Assembly (NCBI GenBank): GCA_964540755.1
Contig: CAZIOB010000167.1
Span: 1 to 64,000, forward strand
DNA: 64,000 bases
Source: JAAYJR01 sp964540755
GTDB taxonomy: Bacteria > Bacteroidota > Bacteroidia > Bacteroidales > Prolixibacteraceae
Direction of reading: 5' to 3'
Shown here: in pieces, positions 25,490 through 33,814 of the stretch
Layout: the number at the start of each line of letters is the position of its first letter
Numbering within the stretch: the first letter of the stretch is position 1
Program-made: the position numbers and the translations under genes
Notes under the pieces: generated by a model
Told to the model about the DNA's origin: nothing
Seen by the model: only the letters and a program-made list of their open reading frames with translations
The model's database searches: none

Positions 25490-28138
25490 TTAATGAATTT
25501 TCAAATTCATAAAGAACACAGGAGTAAAACCTAATGCTGAAATATCAGAACGTACAGTGAGAGATCCTGTATCTGACGAAAAGCGGAGATAATTCACATC
25601 CACAATATTTTTACGGTCAAGAACATTAAGGAAAGAAACGCCTGCATTGAATAATAAATTACCGGTACGAAAATCTCTGACCAATGCAAAATCAATCTGC
25701 GAAAAATAATCTGTCCTCTCAATATTCATTTCCATCTGGTTGTCTGTAAAACGGATGACCGGCAATCCGCCTGCAAAATGCCAGCTGCCGGTCAGATGCC
25801 AGTTTTTCCATGTAAACATCTCTGTTATCTTTAGCCGGTGCAATCTGTCATTGTAACCAGGGAACCATTGATCATTCATTATATTTTCAGTCTGCTCCTC
25901 TGTTTTAGACAGTGAATAGCTGATCATGTGATTAAAGTAAGAATGTTTTTTCTGAAGAAATATATCAACGCCCCTATATCTTTCATTACTTTCGAGGGGA
26001 AAATATTTAATGACAGGATTGTCTCGTGACATCACTTCCCGGGCAAATAAATTCACCTTGCCGGTGATATTTTTCAGATAAGCTTCTATTTCAATATACC
26101 ATCCGTTATTAATATACTTTGCTCCTAAAATATTATGATGCCCTTTGGCTATGCCCATTCCTTCTTCTCCGGGCAAATACCAGATCCGGTTAAAATGCCC
26201 TTCGCTGTCAAAACGTTTTATCCCGTTTAAAAACTGATAATAAATTCCACTTAACAGGTATAATTTAAAATCCTTTTGAGGAATGACCTCAACTCCTCCG
26301 CGCGGCTGGAAATATAATCGCTTATCCTTTAAATTATAGTTTGTCCTTACACCCCATCTTAAATTCAACCATTCGCTAAGATCAATTCGCTGTTCTATAA
26401 AACCATTTGCCATTTGAAGGGTTGCATTGTCAACAATCGAATCTATGCCTATCTCCTGTAAGGACCGTTGGGCAAAAAAACGGTAACTGTAATTATCAGA
26501 AGTAAATCCAATACCTGCACTATTACTGAATATACCAGGATTATATTCAGTTTTCCATCTTACACGATATTCCCCGATACTATTAAATCCGTTATCAATA
26601 TCATAAGTCAGACGCTCATAAGTCCGCTCTTTCGTCCTGGCAAGTCCTTTACCTTTTCCCACTCCCTGTCCCGGATTCTCAATTATTTCGGTGACCTCCT
26701 GCAACTCTCCTGTTTCATCAATAACATCCCTCTCAAAACCTGAAAAACCGGCGGAAAAAGAATGAAACCACCTGCTGTCTGCCTGCCAGTCCATATTTAT
26801 GCTTATCCCCAAAGTATTTCCATCAACACTTTCATTCCTGTAATAATCTTTTGTGCTTACCAGCTCAAAATCCCTGCTTTGATGATCCGTGCCATATAAG
26901 AAATTTATATTTAATTCAAAATTTTCTGATGGATGAAAACTAATTTTAGAATTTATATCCTGATATTTAATAGTAGGGATAATGGTTGACCGAATTTGAT
27001 CTTCCTGATTGCCGGCTACATCATCTATAAGTCTGTAATAAAGATAATTTTGCCACCTGTCGATGAAAGAACGCCGCCACGCAGCAGTAACAGAAAACTT
27101 ATTCGTTATAGGTATATTAGTCAGAACATTGTAATTCAATAAATTAGCAGACAGGTCAACATAAGGCCTGTTATTTTTACCCGACTTGCCGATAAGATGG
27201 ATCAATCCTGCCACGCGATCGCCGAATTCCGCACTAAATCCACCGCGTGAAACAAAAGCCTGACTGACAAATTTGGCATTCAAAACGCTCATATTACCCA
27301 GCAAATGACTGGTTTCTAAAACTGGAATACCATCAAAAAGTATCAGGTTGTCTGAAGGTGAGCTCCCTCTGACTGAGAGTCCTGATTCTCCCCCATATAT
27401 AAAATTAACTCCCGGGATCAATATAAGAGCATTACCAAGATCGTCATCTGAGACACGGGGAAAATTTAAAGATTTAAGCGGATTAAAACCTATGCTTTCA
27501 GGCATGGGTGCAGCCTGAAGAATCTGCTTTTCATAACTGATGACCTGAACAGGGTCCATCATTATATCAGATGGCTCAAGCAGAAACAAAATACCGGCTC
27601 CTGTTGAAACAGTAGTGTCCAGTCTCTCATAACCCAAATGGCTTATAATGATATTAACAGAATCATCAGGAGGAATTTCAAAACTAAAGAATCCCAGTTC
27701 ATTTGTCATTGAACCTTTGTCTGTATCCCATACCACATTACAATAAACCAAATCCTCCCCTGTTATTTTATCCTTTACATAGCCGGTAACAATAACTGGT
27801 TCAGGTTTCGATGGTTCAGGAGACGGAATATACCCAGATTTTTCACAGGTCAGAACCCAGGTCCCCTCAATAAATTCAGATTCAACAAAATAATTTTCAT
27901 TTAATAATTCCAGAAAATCTCTGACAGTGGCATTTTTTAATCTGAAATTAACCTCTATTTTACTGAAAGAATCAGAATCGAATGCAAATTTAATACGATA
28001 TTTATCTGCTATTTGCTCCAGTACCTTATCCAGGGAATTCCCCTCCGCGGAAAATGAAATATTATCCTGTGCAGATAACGAATGTAACCATGATAACAGG
28101 AATAATAAGAAAATAGTATGAATAATTCTATAATACAA
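25490..28138 (-). CDS. TonB-dependent outer-membrane receptor with STN signalling domain
   Basis: 882 residues. Signal peptide 1-24 (WLHSLSAQ). An STN domain (about 28-100, with LDKVLEQIADKYRIKFAF) contacts FecR in transducing receptors. Next come a CarboxypepD_reg-like domain (about 115-195), a plug domain (about 230-330, with GESGLSVRGSSPSDNLILFDG and GGFSAEFGDRVAGLI), and a 22-strand-type beta barrel to the C-terminus. There is no SusD gene beside it, so a polysaccharide-utilisation role is not indicated. The imported or sensed compound is unknown. It starts 25 bases after the sigma gene ends. Confidence 0.92.
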   Translation of the reverse strand: MYYRIIHTIFLLFLLSWLHSLSAQDNISFSAEGNSLDKVLEQIADKYRIKFAFDSDSFSKIEVNFRLKNATVRDFLELLNENYFVESEFIEGTWVLTCEKSGYIPSPEPSKPEPVIVTGYVKDKITGEDLVYCNVVWDTDKGSMTNELGFFSFEIPPDDSVNIIISHLGYERLDTTVSTGAGILFLLEPSDIMMDPVQVISYEKQILQAAPMPESIGFNPLKSLNFPRVSDDDLGNALILIPGVNFIYGGESGLSVRGSSPSDNLILFDGIPVLETSHLLGNMSVLNAKFVSQAFVSRGGFSAEFGDRVAGLIHLIGKSGKNNRPYVDLSANLLNYNVLTNIPITNKFSVTAAWRRSFIDRWQNYLYYRLIDDVAGNQEDQIRSTIIPTIKYQDINSKISFHPSENFELNINFLYGTDHQSRDFELVSTKDYYRNESVDGNTLGISINMDWQADSRWFHSFSAGFSGFERDVIDETGELQEVTEIIENPGQGVGKGKGLARTKERTYERLTYDIDNGFNSIGEYRVRWKTEYNPGIFSNSAGIGFTSDNYSYRFFAQRSLQEIGIDSIVDNATLQMANGFIEQRIDLSEWLNLRWGVRTNYNLKDKRLYFQPRGGVEVIPQKDFKLYLLSGIYYQFLNGIKRFDSEGHFNRIWYLPGEEGMGIAKGHHNILGAKYINNGWYIEIEAYLKNITGKVNLFAREVMSRDNPVIKYFPLESNERYRGVDIFLQKKHSYFNHMISYSLSKTEEQTENIMNDQWFPGYNDRLHRLKITEMFTWKNWHLTGSWHFAGGLPVIRFTDNQMEMNIERTDYFSQIDFALVRDFRTGNLLFNAGVSFLNVLDRKNIVDVNYLRFSSDTGSLTVRSDISALGFTPVFFMNLKIH

Positions 28139-28163
28139 AGATGAGGGTATTTTTAAAATATTA

Positions 28164-28676
28164 TCAGATACTGCTCTCCAGTCCTTTTCTTAAAATTGAC
28201 AATGCCCTGCCTATTTGTTTTTCCACAGCTTTAACCGTCACGCCTGTATTTTGTGCTATTTCCCTGTATGTGAGCCTGTCGATACGGTTCATAAGAAAAG
28301 CTGCCCTGCACTTATCCGGCATTCCTGATATGATACGCTGCAGCCGCTGGTCAAATTCTTTGAGTTCCATTATAAATTCAGGTGACTCATTTTCAACCTC
28401 TTCATCTTCAAAATATGTTGACCGGAATTTAATATTATATTTTCTCTGGCGCTCTGTCTTTAAAAAACTGTTCCGGGCAATTTTAAATAAATAGGGACGA
28501 ACAGTTTCATCTCTCACCTTAGATCGTTTCTCCCATAATTGCAGAAATACATCCTGAGTTAAATCCCCGGCTAAATCTGTATCTCCTGAAAGATAGATCA
28601 GATAGTTACGGATGTATTCGTAATTCTTTTCAAATATCTCCTTAAACCATTCTCTGGCCTCTGATCCCATCATCAT
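28164..28676 (-). CDS. ECF sigma factor (FecI-like)
   Basis: 170 residues. Region 2 is at about 10-75 (YEYIRNYLIYLSGDTDLAGD, LTQDVFLQLWEKR) and region 4 at about 110-165, ending in LTYREIAQNTGVTVKAVEKQ. It heads a minus-strand run: sigma, TonB receptor, FecR, DUF4382 lipoprotein. This makes a complete cell-surface signalling set, though the usual Bacteroidota order is sigma, FecR, receptor. It would be held by FecR and released when the receptor binds its ligand, activating the same run. Confidence 0.93.
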   Translation of the reverse strand: MMMGSEAREWFKEIFEKNYEYIRNYLIYLSGDTDLAGDLTQDVFLQLWEKRSKVRDETVRPYLFKIARNSFLKTERQRKYNIKFRSTYFEDEEVENESPEFIMELKEFDQRLQRIISGMPDKCRAAFLMNRIDRLTYREIAQNTGVTVKAVEKQIGRALSILRKGLESSI

Positions 28677-28695
28677 AAAGGCATAACAGCTGCTG

Positions 28696-29826
28696 TTACC
28701 CGTTTTTAACTGAAAATTTATAAACTGTAGCTGACTTATAAACCTCTCCTGGTCTTACAAGGGTAGGCGGGAATCCCGGTTGATTGGGACTGTCAGGATA
28801 ATGCTGTGTCTCCAGACAAAAACCGGTACGTTTGTTATAAGGTTTTCCACTATTGCCGGTTTCACTCCCGTCGAGGAAATTCCCGGTGTATAACTGTATT
28901 CCCGGTTCATTAGTATAGACCTCCATAAAACGGCCGCTTTCAGGTTCAAAAACACTTGCTGCAAATGCCATCTCTCCCGGTTCTTTATTTATAACATAAT
29001 TGAAATCATATCCTAATCCATGAACAATCTGTTCATTATCATCATCTATCCGTTCACCTATAGGATGCGGTTCAGTAAAATCAAGCGCTGTGCCGCGAAT
29101 ATCTTTTATTTCACCCGTAGGTATCATACTATTATCAATGACCGGCGTTGATTTATCCGCATTTATAACCAGAATATGGTCCAGAATATTACCATTACCT
29201 TCACCTTTCAGATTGAAATAGGAATGGTTGGTCATATTGATATGCGTAGCCTTGTCAGTAGTAGCCTCGTAATCAATTCTCAACTCATTATTATCTGTCA
29301 GGGTATATGTTACCTTAACATTCTTGTTACCCGGAAAACCAAATTCACCGTCAGCACTTTCAAGCGTAAAAATGGTTACATTATCTTTCGTACTGTAATT
29401 CCATACCTTGCGATACCAGCTGTCGGGGCCTGAATGAAGGCAGGCTTCGCCGTTATTGACCGGAAGATTGTAAGTTTCTCCGTCTATAACAAATTTTGCA
29501 TTTGCTATACGGTTAGCATACGGTCCTACCACTGCACCATGACTAGCGCCATATTTCTGATAATCCGCGACAGAATTAAACCCCAGCACAACATCGTCAT
29601 AATTCCCATTTTTATCCGGCACATAAACTGATACGATTTTCGCTCCGTAATTGGTAAGTGCTACTACCATGCCATTACTGTTCTCCATGGTAATCAAAGT
29701 GGTTTGTTTACCGTCAATAGTTTTCTCGAATGATTCTTTTGAATAAGGCATTTCAATTTCTTTTTTAGTTTCTGAAGTACAAGATATAAAAAAAGCGATC
29801 AATAAAAACAGACTGATTTTCTTCAT
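28696..29826 (-). CDS. galM: Aldose 1-epimerase (mutarotase), lipoprotein
   Basis: 376 residues. A lipobox signal, MKKISLFLLIAFFISCTSE, puts it in the periplasm or outer membrane. GalM-fold motifs are VALTNYGAKIVSVYVPDKNG (about 50-69), GPYANRIANAKF (about 101-112), NGEACLHSG with its His (about 125-133), TNHSYFNLKG with its His (about 199-208), and a catalytic Glu in GFCLETQHYPDSPN (about 332-345). It interconverts alpha and beta anomers of aldoses such as galactose or glucose. Bacteroidota often export it. It ends 20 bases before the ECF sigma start but is probably independent of it. Confidence 0.93.
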   Translation of the reverse strand: MKKISLFLLIAFFISCTSETKKEIEMPYSKESFEKTIDGKQTTLITMENSNGMVVALTNYGAKIVSVYVPDKNGNYDDVVLGFNSVADYQKYGASHGAVVGPYANRIANAKFVIDGETYNLPVNNGEACLHSGPDSWYRKVWNYSTKDNVTIFTLESADGEFGFPGNKNVKVTYTLTDNNELRIDYEATTDKATHINMTNHSYFNLKGEGNGNILDHILVINADKSTPVIDNSMIPTGEIKDIRGTALDFTEPHPIGERIDDDNEQIVHGLGYDFNYVINKEPGEMAFAASVFEPESGRFMEVYTNEPGIQLYTGNFLDGSETGNSGKPYNKRTGFCLETQHYPDSPNQPGFPPTLVRPGEVYKSATVYKFSVKNG

Positions 29827-30297
29827 ACGTTTATAATTATCTTAATGGTAACAATTTTAACTATACTCCTGAAGCAGGCTTTCCCTGTTAAAAATATTAA
29901 AGCCATAAAAATATAAATTCAACAGGAAAACTACTTTAAATTTTTATAAAAGATTTCGCTGAAAGCACTATCCATTTCATTTTCAATAATTCAAACGCAA
30001 AAAATAAATACCTGATCAAGATAACTTTTGTCATAAATTACAAAATATTATTATTATATATTTGCCGGTCTGAATTCATTCATCATCAAGAATGAAACGA
30101 ATTCTTCCCGGCATTATTATTACAGGTAAAATGAAAAAGTCACATTTTAATTTACAAGCCATAAAATCCTTCTGGAAAGATATTAATAAGGCAATAACCG
30201 GCACGGAAAGTAAATCTGCATACCTTGCCTTGCCGGCATTTATAATTTTCAGGAGAGGAAAATGTAAATTGAGAGAGGTATATAATTATTCTTAGGG
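29827..30297. other. Intergenic stretch with a possible plus-strand small transcript
   Basis: About 470 bases between galM and the rplT terminator. A TATATTTG -7-like box on the plus strand (30057-30064) has a TTTG 26 bases upstream, too far for the consensus. A 67-codon plus-strand frame from 30092 follows, but its composition is not convincing. The galM promoter must lie here on the minus strand; I could not pin it. Confidence 0.4.
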
Positions 30298-30340
30298 GAA
30301 AAAACCAAGGGTAAATATTTTTATTTACTTACCCTTGACC
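30298..30340 (-). terminator. Intrinsic terminator of the thrS-infC-rpmI-rplT operon
   Basis: A 9-base-pair stem, CAAGGGTAA (minus strand, 30337-30329) with TTACCCTTG (30314-30306), followed on the minus strand by TTTTTT (30303-30298). It lies 11 bases after the rplT stop. Confidence 0.85.
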
Positions 30341-30347
30341 ATATTAA

Positions 30348-30692
30348 TTATTTTACCTGTTGAACGATAGCTTTAAAATCCTCAGGATGGTTCATAGCCA
30401 GATCAGCCAGCACCTTCCTGTTAATTTCTATATTATTTTTCTTTAAAAGTCCCATAAAACGGGAATATGACAATCCTTCAAGCCGGGCAGCTGCATTTAT
30501 ACGCTGAATCCATAAAGCACGGAAGGTTCTTTTTTTATTTTTTCTGTCACGATATGCATACTGCAATCCTTTTTCATAGGTATTTTTGGCGACAGTCCAT
30601 ACATTTTTACGCGCACCGAAATAACCTTTAGTTTTTTTCAATATTCTTTTTCTCCGGGCACGTGATGCTGCATTGTTTACACTTCTTGGCAT
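30348..30692 (-). CDS. rplT: 50S ribosomal protein L20
   Basis: 114 residues from the ATG at 30692 (MPRSVNNAASRARRKRIL), the family's usual start and length. L20 is needed early in large-subunit assembly. Typical basic N-terminus (KGYFGARKNVWTVAKN) and conserved RALWIQRINAAARLEGLSYS are present. It is last in the translation operon, 195 bases after rpmI, a longer gap than elsewhere in the operon and with a small hairpin in it that could be an L20 autoregulatory site. Confidence 0.98.
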   Translation of the reverse strand: MPRSVNNAASRARRKRILKKTKGYFGARKNVWTVAKNTYEKGLQYAYRDRKNKKRTFRALWIQRINAAARLEGLSYSRFMGLLKKNNIEINRKVLADLAMNHPEDFKAIVQQVK

Positions 30693-30718
30693 ACTTTTTA
30701 ATTTTTGGTCACAGGCGC

Positions 30719-30734
30719 TCCGTCTCATGACGGA
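30719..30734 (-). promoter_or_regulatory. Hairpin in the rpmI-rplT spacer
   Basis: On the minus strand TCCGTC-ATGA-GACGGA, a perfect 6-base-pair stem with a four-base loop, 26 bases before the rplT ATG. L20 represses its own operon in several bacteria by binding leader RNA. Whether this hairpin does so is a guess. Confidence 0.3.
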
Positions 30735-30887
30735 TACTTAAAGCACAATAACCTGGTTAAATACTCATTTATCTGTTTCTCTCTGATTTTTTGAGTCAGG
30801 TTTATAAAAGAAAGCTGAGAACTCCTGTCTGAATTATAAAATACAAGATCATCAACTGACTTAACAAATGACTCTGATTAAAAGAAA

Positions 30888-31085
30888 TTATTTCATGTTC
30901 AGTAAAAGCTTCACATTCTTCTCATTTGTTTTATCGATCGTAGTCCAGTATCCCAGATTACGTTTTCTTTTTTTACTTTTCTTAGTAAGAATGTGACTTT
31001 TATAAGCGTGTTTTCTTTTAATTTTACCCGTTCCGGTAAGCTTAAAACGCTTTTTAGCACCGGAATTAGTTTTCATCTTTGGCAT
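30888..31085 (-). CDS. rpmI: 50S ribosomal protein L35
   Basis: 65 residues, opening MPKMKTNSGAKKRFKLTGTG and very basic throughout (KHAYKSHILTKKSKKRKRNL). Length and sequence are typical of L35. It lies 37 bases after infC in the conserved infC-rpmI-rplT order. Confidence 0.98.
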   Translation of the reverse strand: MPKMKTNSGAKKRFKLTGTGKIKRKHAYKSHILTKKSKKRKRNLGYWTTIDKTNEKNVKLLLNMK

Positions 31086-31122
31086 AATGCTACTAATTAT
31101 TAATTGTTATCAAAGAACTATA

Positions 31123-31686
31123 TTATTTTTTCTTTGGTGAAATTATCATTGTCATTCTTTTTCCTTCAAGTCTTGGCATCTGTTCAACAGTTCCCAGATC
31201 TTCAAGTTCCGTGGCAAGCTTAAGCAGAAGTATTTCACCCTGCTCCTTAAACAATATTGATCGTCCTTTAAAGAATACATACGCTTTAACCTTTGCTCCG
31301 TCTTTTAAAAATTTTTCGGCATGTCTCTTTTTAAACTCAAAATCATGCTCATCAGTTTGCGGACCGAAACGAATTTCTTTTACAACAATTTTAAATGCCT
31401 TGGCCTTCATCTCTTTTTGTTTCTTCTTTTGCTGGTAAAGAAACTTGGAATAATCAATTATTTTGCAGACCGGGGGATTCGCGTTCGGCGAGATCTCCAC
31501 AAGGTCCAGTTCCATTTGATCGGCCATTCTCAAAGCTTCCCGCAACGGAAAAATGCCGGGGTTTTCAACATTATCCCCTACAACTCTCACTTCAGGAGCA
31601 TGAATAAATCTGTTAATTCTGTGTTGCGGTCCGCGATCCTTTTTTCTATAAGGATACCTGCCACCACCTTTTTTCTTTATAGCTAT
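31123..31686 (-). CDS. infC: Translation initiation factor IF-3, probable AUA start
   Basis: IF-3 keeps the 30S subunit free and checks start codons. The IF-3 N-domain opening (GPQHRINRFIHAPEVRVVGDN) lies upstream of the first GTG (31590), so that GTG is not the start. The frame continues to a stop near 31701 without ATG, GTG or TTG. AGGAGG (31700-31695) sits 8 bases before an ATA codon at 31686-31684, giving 187 residues. A second ATA two codons later is an alternative. The linker KFLYQQKKKQKEMKAKAFK and C-domain are normal. Enterobacterial infC also begins at a rare codon (AUU), which IF-3 reads poorly and so limits itself. Confidence 0.85.
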   Translation of the reverse strand: MAIKKKGGGRYPYRKKDRGPQHRINRFIHAPEVRVVGDNVENPGIFPLREALRMADQMELDLVEISPNANPPVCKIIDYSKFLYQQKKKQKEMKAKAFKIVVKEIRFGPQTDEHDFEFKKRHAEKFLKDGAKVKAYVFFKGRSILFKEQGEILLLKLATELEDLGTVEQMPRLEGKRMTMIISPKKK

Positions 31687-31694
31687 ACTTAAAT

Positions 31695-31700
31695 CCTCCT
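31695..31700 (-). promoter_or_regulatory. Strong ribosome binding site of infC
   Basis: A perfect AGGAGG eight bases before an ATA codon. Strong Shine-Dalgarno sequences are rare in Bacteroidota, and I saw no other this good in the window. It is what decides the infC start. Confidence 0.65.
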
Positions 31701-31713
31701 ATTATTTAGTTAG

Positions 31714-33657
31714 TTATACAATAGACAGTTGATCTTCAACCTCATTCTTTAAAAATCCGGTAAATGAACTGACTTTCATTACCCCTTTGTCTCCTTCCCC
31801 CTGCCGACGCACAGAAACGCTTTCAGTCTCAACCTCTTTTTCCCCTACAATCAGCAAATAAGGTATCCTTTTCAGCTCATTATCTCGTATCTTTCTACCT
31901 ATCTTCTCATTACGATCATCAACAATGCTGCGAATATCGGAAATATTTAGAATATTTGAAACTTTTTGTGCATAATCATTATACTTTTCACTAATTGGTA
32001 AAATTACCACCTGCTCAGGAGCAAGCCATAGCGGAAATTTCCCGGCAGTATGTTCAATTAGCACAGCCACAAAGCGTTCCATTGATCCGAAAGGAGCTCT
32101 GTGTATCATTACCGGCCGGTGTTTGTTATCATCAGCTCCTGTATATTCAAGATTAAACCGGTCAGGCAGGTTATAATCAACCTGAATTGTTCCCAACTGC
32201 CAGCTTCGTCCCAACGCATCTTTAATCATAAAATCAAGCTTAGGGCCATAAAATGCTGCCTCCCCGACTTTAGTAACGGTTTTAAGTCCCTTTTCCCCAC
32301 ATGCTTCAATTATTGCCTTTTCTGCCTTATTCCAGTTTTCCACTTTTCCTATATATTTTTCAGGATTATCAGGATCACGAAGGGATATCTGGGCTATATA
32401 ATCATTAAAGCTCAGGGCTTTAAATATAATAAAAATAATATCGATTACCTTTTTAAATTCGTCTTTCAACTGATCGGGACGGCAGAAAATATGAGCATCA
32501 TCCTGTGTGAAACCCCGTACCCGGGTCAGGCCGTGCAGTTCTCCGCTTTGTTCATATCTGTAAACAGTACCAAATTCAGCCATCCTTATGGGTAAGTCCT
32601 TATATGAGCGAGGCTTTGACATGTATATCTCGCAGTGATGCGGACAATTCATCGGCTTTAGCATATATTCCTCTCCTTCCTCCGGCGTTTTAATAGTCCT
32701 GAAAGAATCTTTTCCGTATTTCTCATAATGACCGGAAGTCTTGTATAACCTAACATCTCCGATATGAGGAGTAATAACCTGATCATAACCATATTTCTGC
32801 TGAACTTTGGTTAAGAAGTCCTCTAACTGCTTTCTCAATCTGGCCCCTCTTGGCAGCCATAAAGGCAGTCCTACACCTACAGCTTCTGAGAAAGTGAATA
32901 ACTCCATCTCCCTGCCTATTTTCCTGTGGTCACGCTTCTTAGCCTCCTCAAGCATCAGAAGATATTCATCCAGCATCTTTTTCTTTGGAAAAGTTACTCC
33001 ATAAATACGGGTCAACATTTTGTTTTTTTCATCTCCCCGCCAATAGGCGCCTGCAACAGAAGTTAGTTTTACTGCTTTGATATATCCGGTATCCGGGAGA
33101 TGAGGCCCGCGGCAGAGATCGATGAAATTACCCTGCTCATACAGACTGATTGTTCCATCCTCAAGCTCATTTATCAGTTCAAGCTTGAGATCATCACCTT
33201 TCCCTGCAAAAAACCTGACAGCATCCTTCTTACTTGTTTCTTTACGCACTATATCATTCTTTTGTCTGGCAAGTTCAACCATTTTATTCTCTATTTTGGG
33301 CAGGTCTTTTTCAGTTAACTGCTGTCCGTCAGGCAGGTCAATATCATAATAAAAACCTGTTTCAATGGAAGGGCCTATACCAAATTTTGTTCCCGGATAA
33401 AAAAACTCTATAGCCTCTGCCATCAGGTGGGCTGACGAATGCCAGAATGCTTTTCTTCCCTCAGCATCATCCCAGGTATGCAACTTAATAGTTGAATCTT
33501 TTGTTATTTTCCTGGTCAGGTCCCATATCTCTCCATCTACAGAGACCGATAAAACTTCCCTCGATAACCGGTCCGATATCGACCCGGCTATCTCAAGTCC
33601 GCTTACCGGTTCGGAAAATTCTTTAACACTATTGTCAGCCAGAGTAATTTTTATCAT
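31714..33657 (-). CDS. thrS: Threonyl-tRNA synthetase
   Basis: 647 residues from the ATG at 33657 (MIKITLADNSVKEF). Domains in order are TGS (about 1-62), the editing/SAD domain with HSSAHLMAEA (about 72-81), the class II catalytic core (about 270-535, with LKPMNCPHHCEIY, TRVRGFTQDDAHIF and HRAPFGSMERF), and the anticodon-binding domain (about 545-640). Zinc ligands are within the CPHH block and later His. It charges tRNA-Thr. It heads the thrS-infC-rpmI-rplT operon; infC follows after 27 bases. Confidence 0.97.
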   Translation of the reverse strand: MIKITLADNSVKEFSEPVSGLEIAGSISDRLSREVLSVSVDGEIWDLTRKITKDSTIKLHTWDDAEGRKAFWHSSAHLMAEAIEFFYPGTKFGIGPSIETGFYYDIDLPDGQQLTEKDLPKIENKMVELARQKNDIVRKETSKKDAVRFFAGKGDDLKLELINELEDGTISLYEQGNFIDLCRGPHLPDTGYIKAVKLTSVAGAYWRGDEKNKMLTRIYGVTFPKKKMLDEYLLMLEEAKKRDHRKIGREMELFTFSEAVGVGLPLWLPRGARLRKQLEDFLTKVQQKYGYDQVITPHIGDVRLYKTSGHYEKYGKDSFRTIKTPEEGEEYMLKPMNCPHHCEIYMSKPRSYKDLPIRMAEFGTVYRYEQSGELHGLTRVRGFTQDDAHIFCRPDQLKDEFKKVIDIIFIIFKALSFNDYIAQISLRDPDNPEKYIGKVENWNKAEKAIIEACGEKGLKTVTKVGEAAFYGPKLDFMIKDALGRSWQLGTIQVDYNLPDRFNLEYTGADDNKHRPVMIHRAPFGSMERFVAVLIEHTAGKFPLWLAPEQVVILPISEKYNDYAQKVSNILNISDIRSIVDDRNEKIGRKIRDNELKRIPYLLIVGEKEVETESVSVRRQGEGDKGVMKVSSFTGFLKNEVEDQLSIV

Positions 33658-33682
33658 ATTTAATTCACTTTTATAGAATTTG

Positions 33683-33690
33683 CAAAGATA
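33683..33690 (-). promoter_or_regulatory. -7 box of the thrS operon promoter
   Basis: On the minus strand TATCTTTG, a full TAnnTTTG match, 25 bases before the thrS ATG. No clear TTTG lies 19-21 bases upstream, so support is partial. Confidence 0.4.
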
Positions 33691-33761
33691 ATGATTCATC
33701 CGTTAAATCCATATGCATAATACTTACTTCAACATACTTTAAAATAATTTATTATAATTCC

Positions 33762-33793
33762 TTTTCCCTCTTAAACAACAATTTTTACTTTTG
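33762..33793 (+). promoter_or_regulatory. Promoter of the DPP-IV gene
   Basis: TTTT (33762-33765), 20 bases, TACTTTTG (33786-33793). The -7 box is a full match and the -33 box is one base off TTTG. The ATG is 21 bases further on. Confidence 0.55.
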
Positions 33794-33814
33794 TGTTTTA
33801 CAAAATTTAAAAAA

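Noticed and set aside
30092..30295. 67-codon plus-strand frame as a protein
   Set aside because: No recognisable motif and a -7 box with wrong -33 spacing. Mentioned only as a possible transcript.
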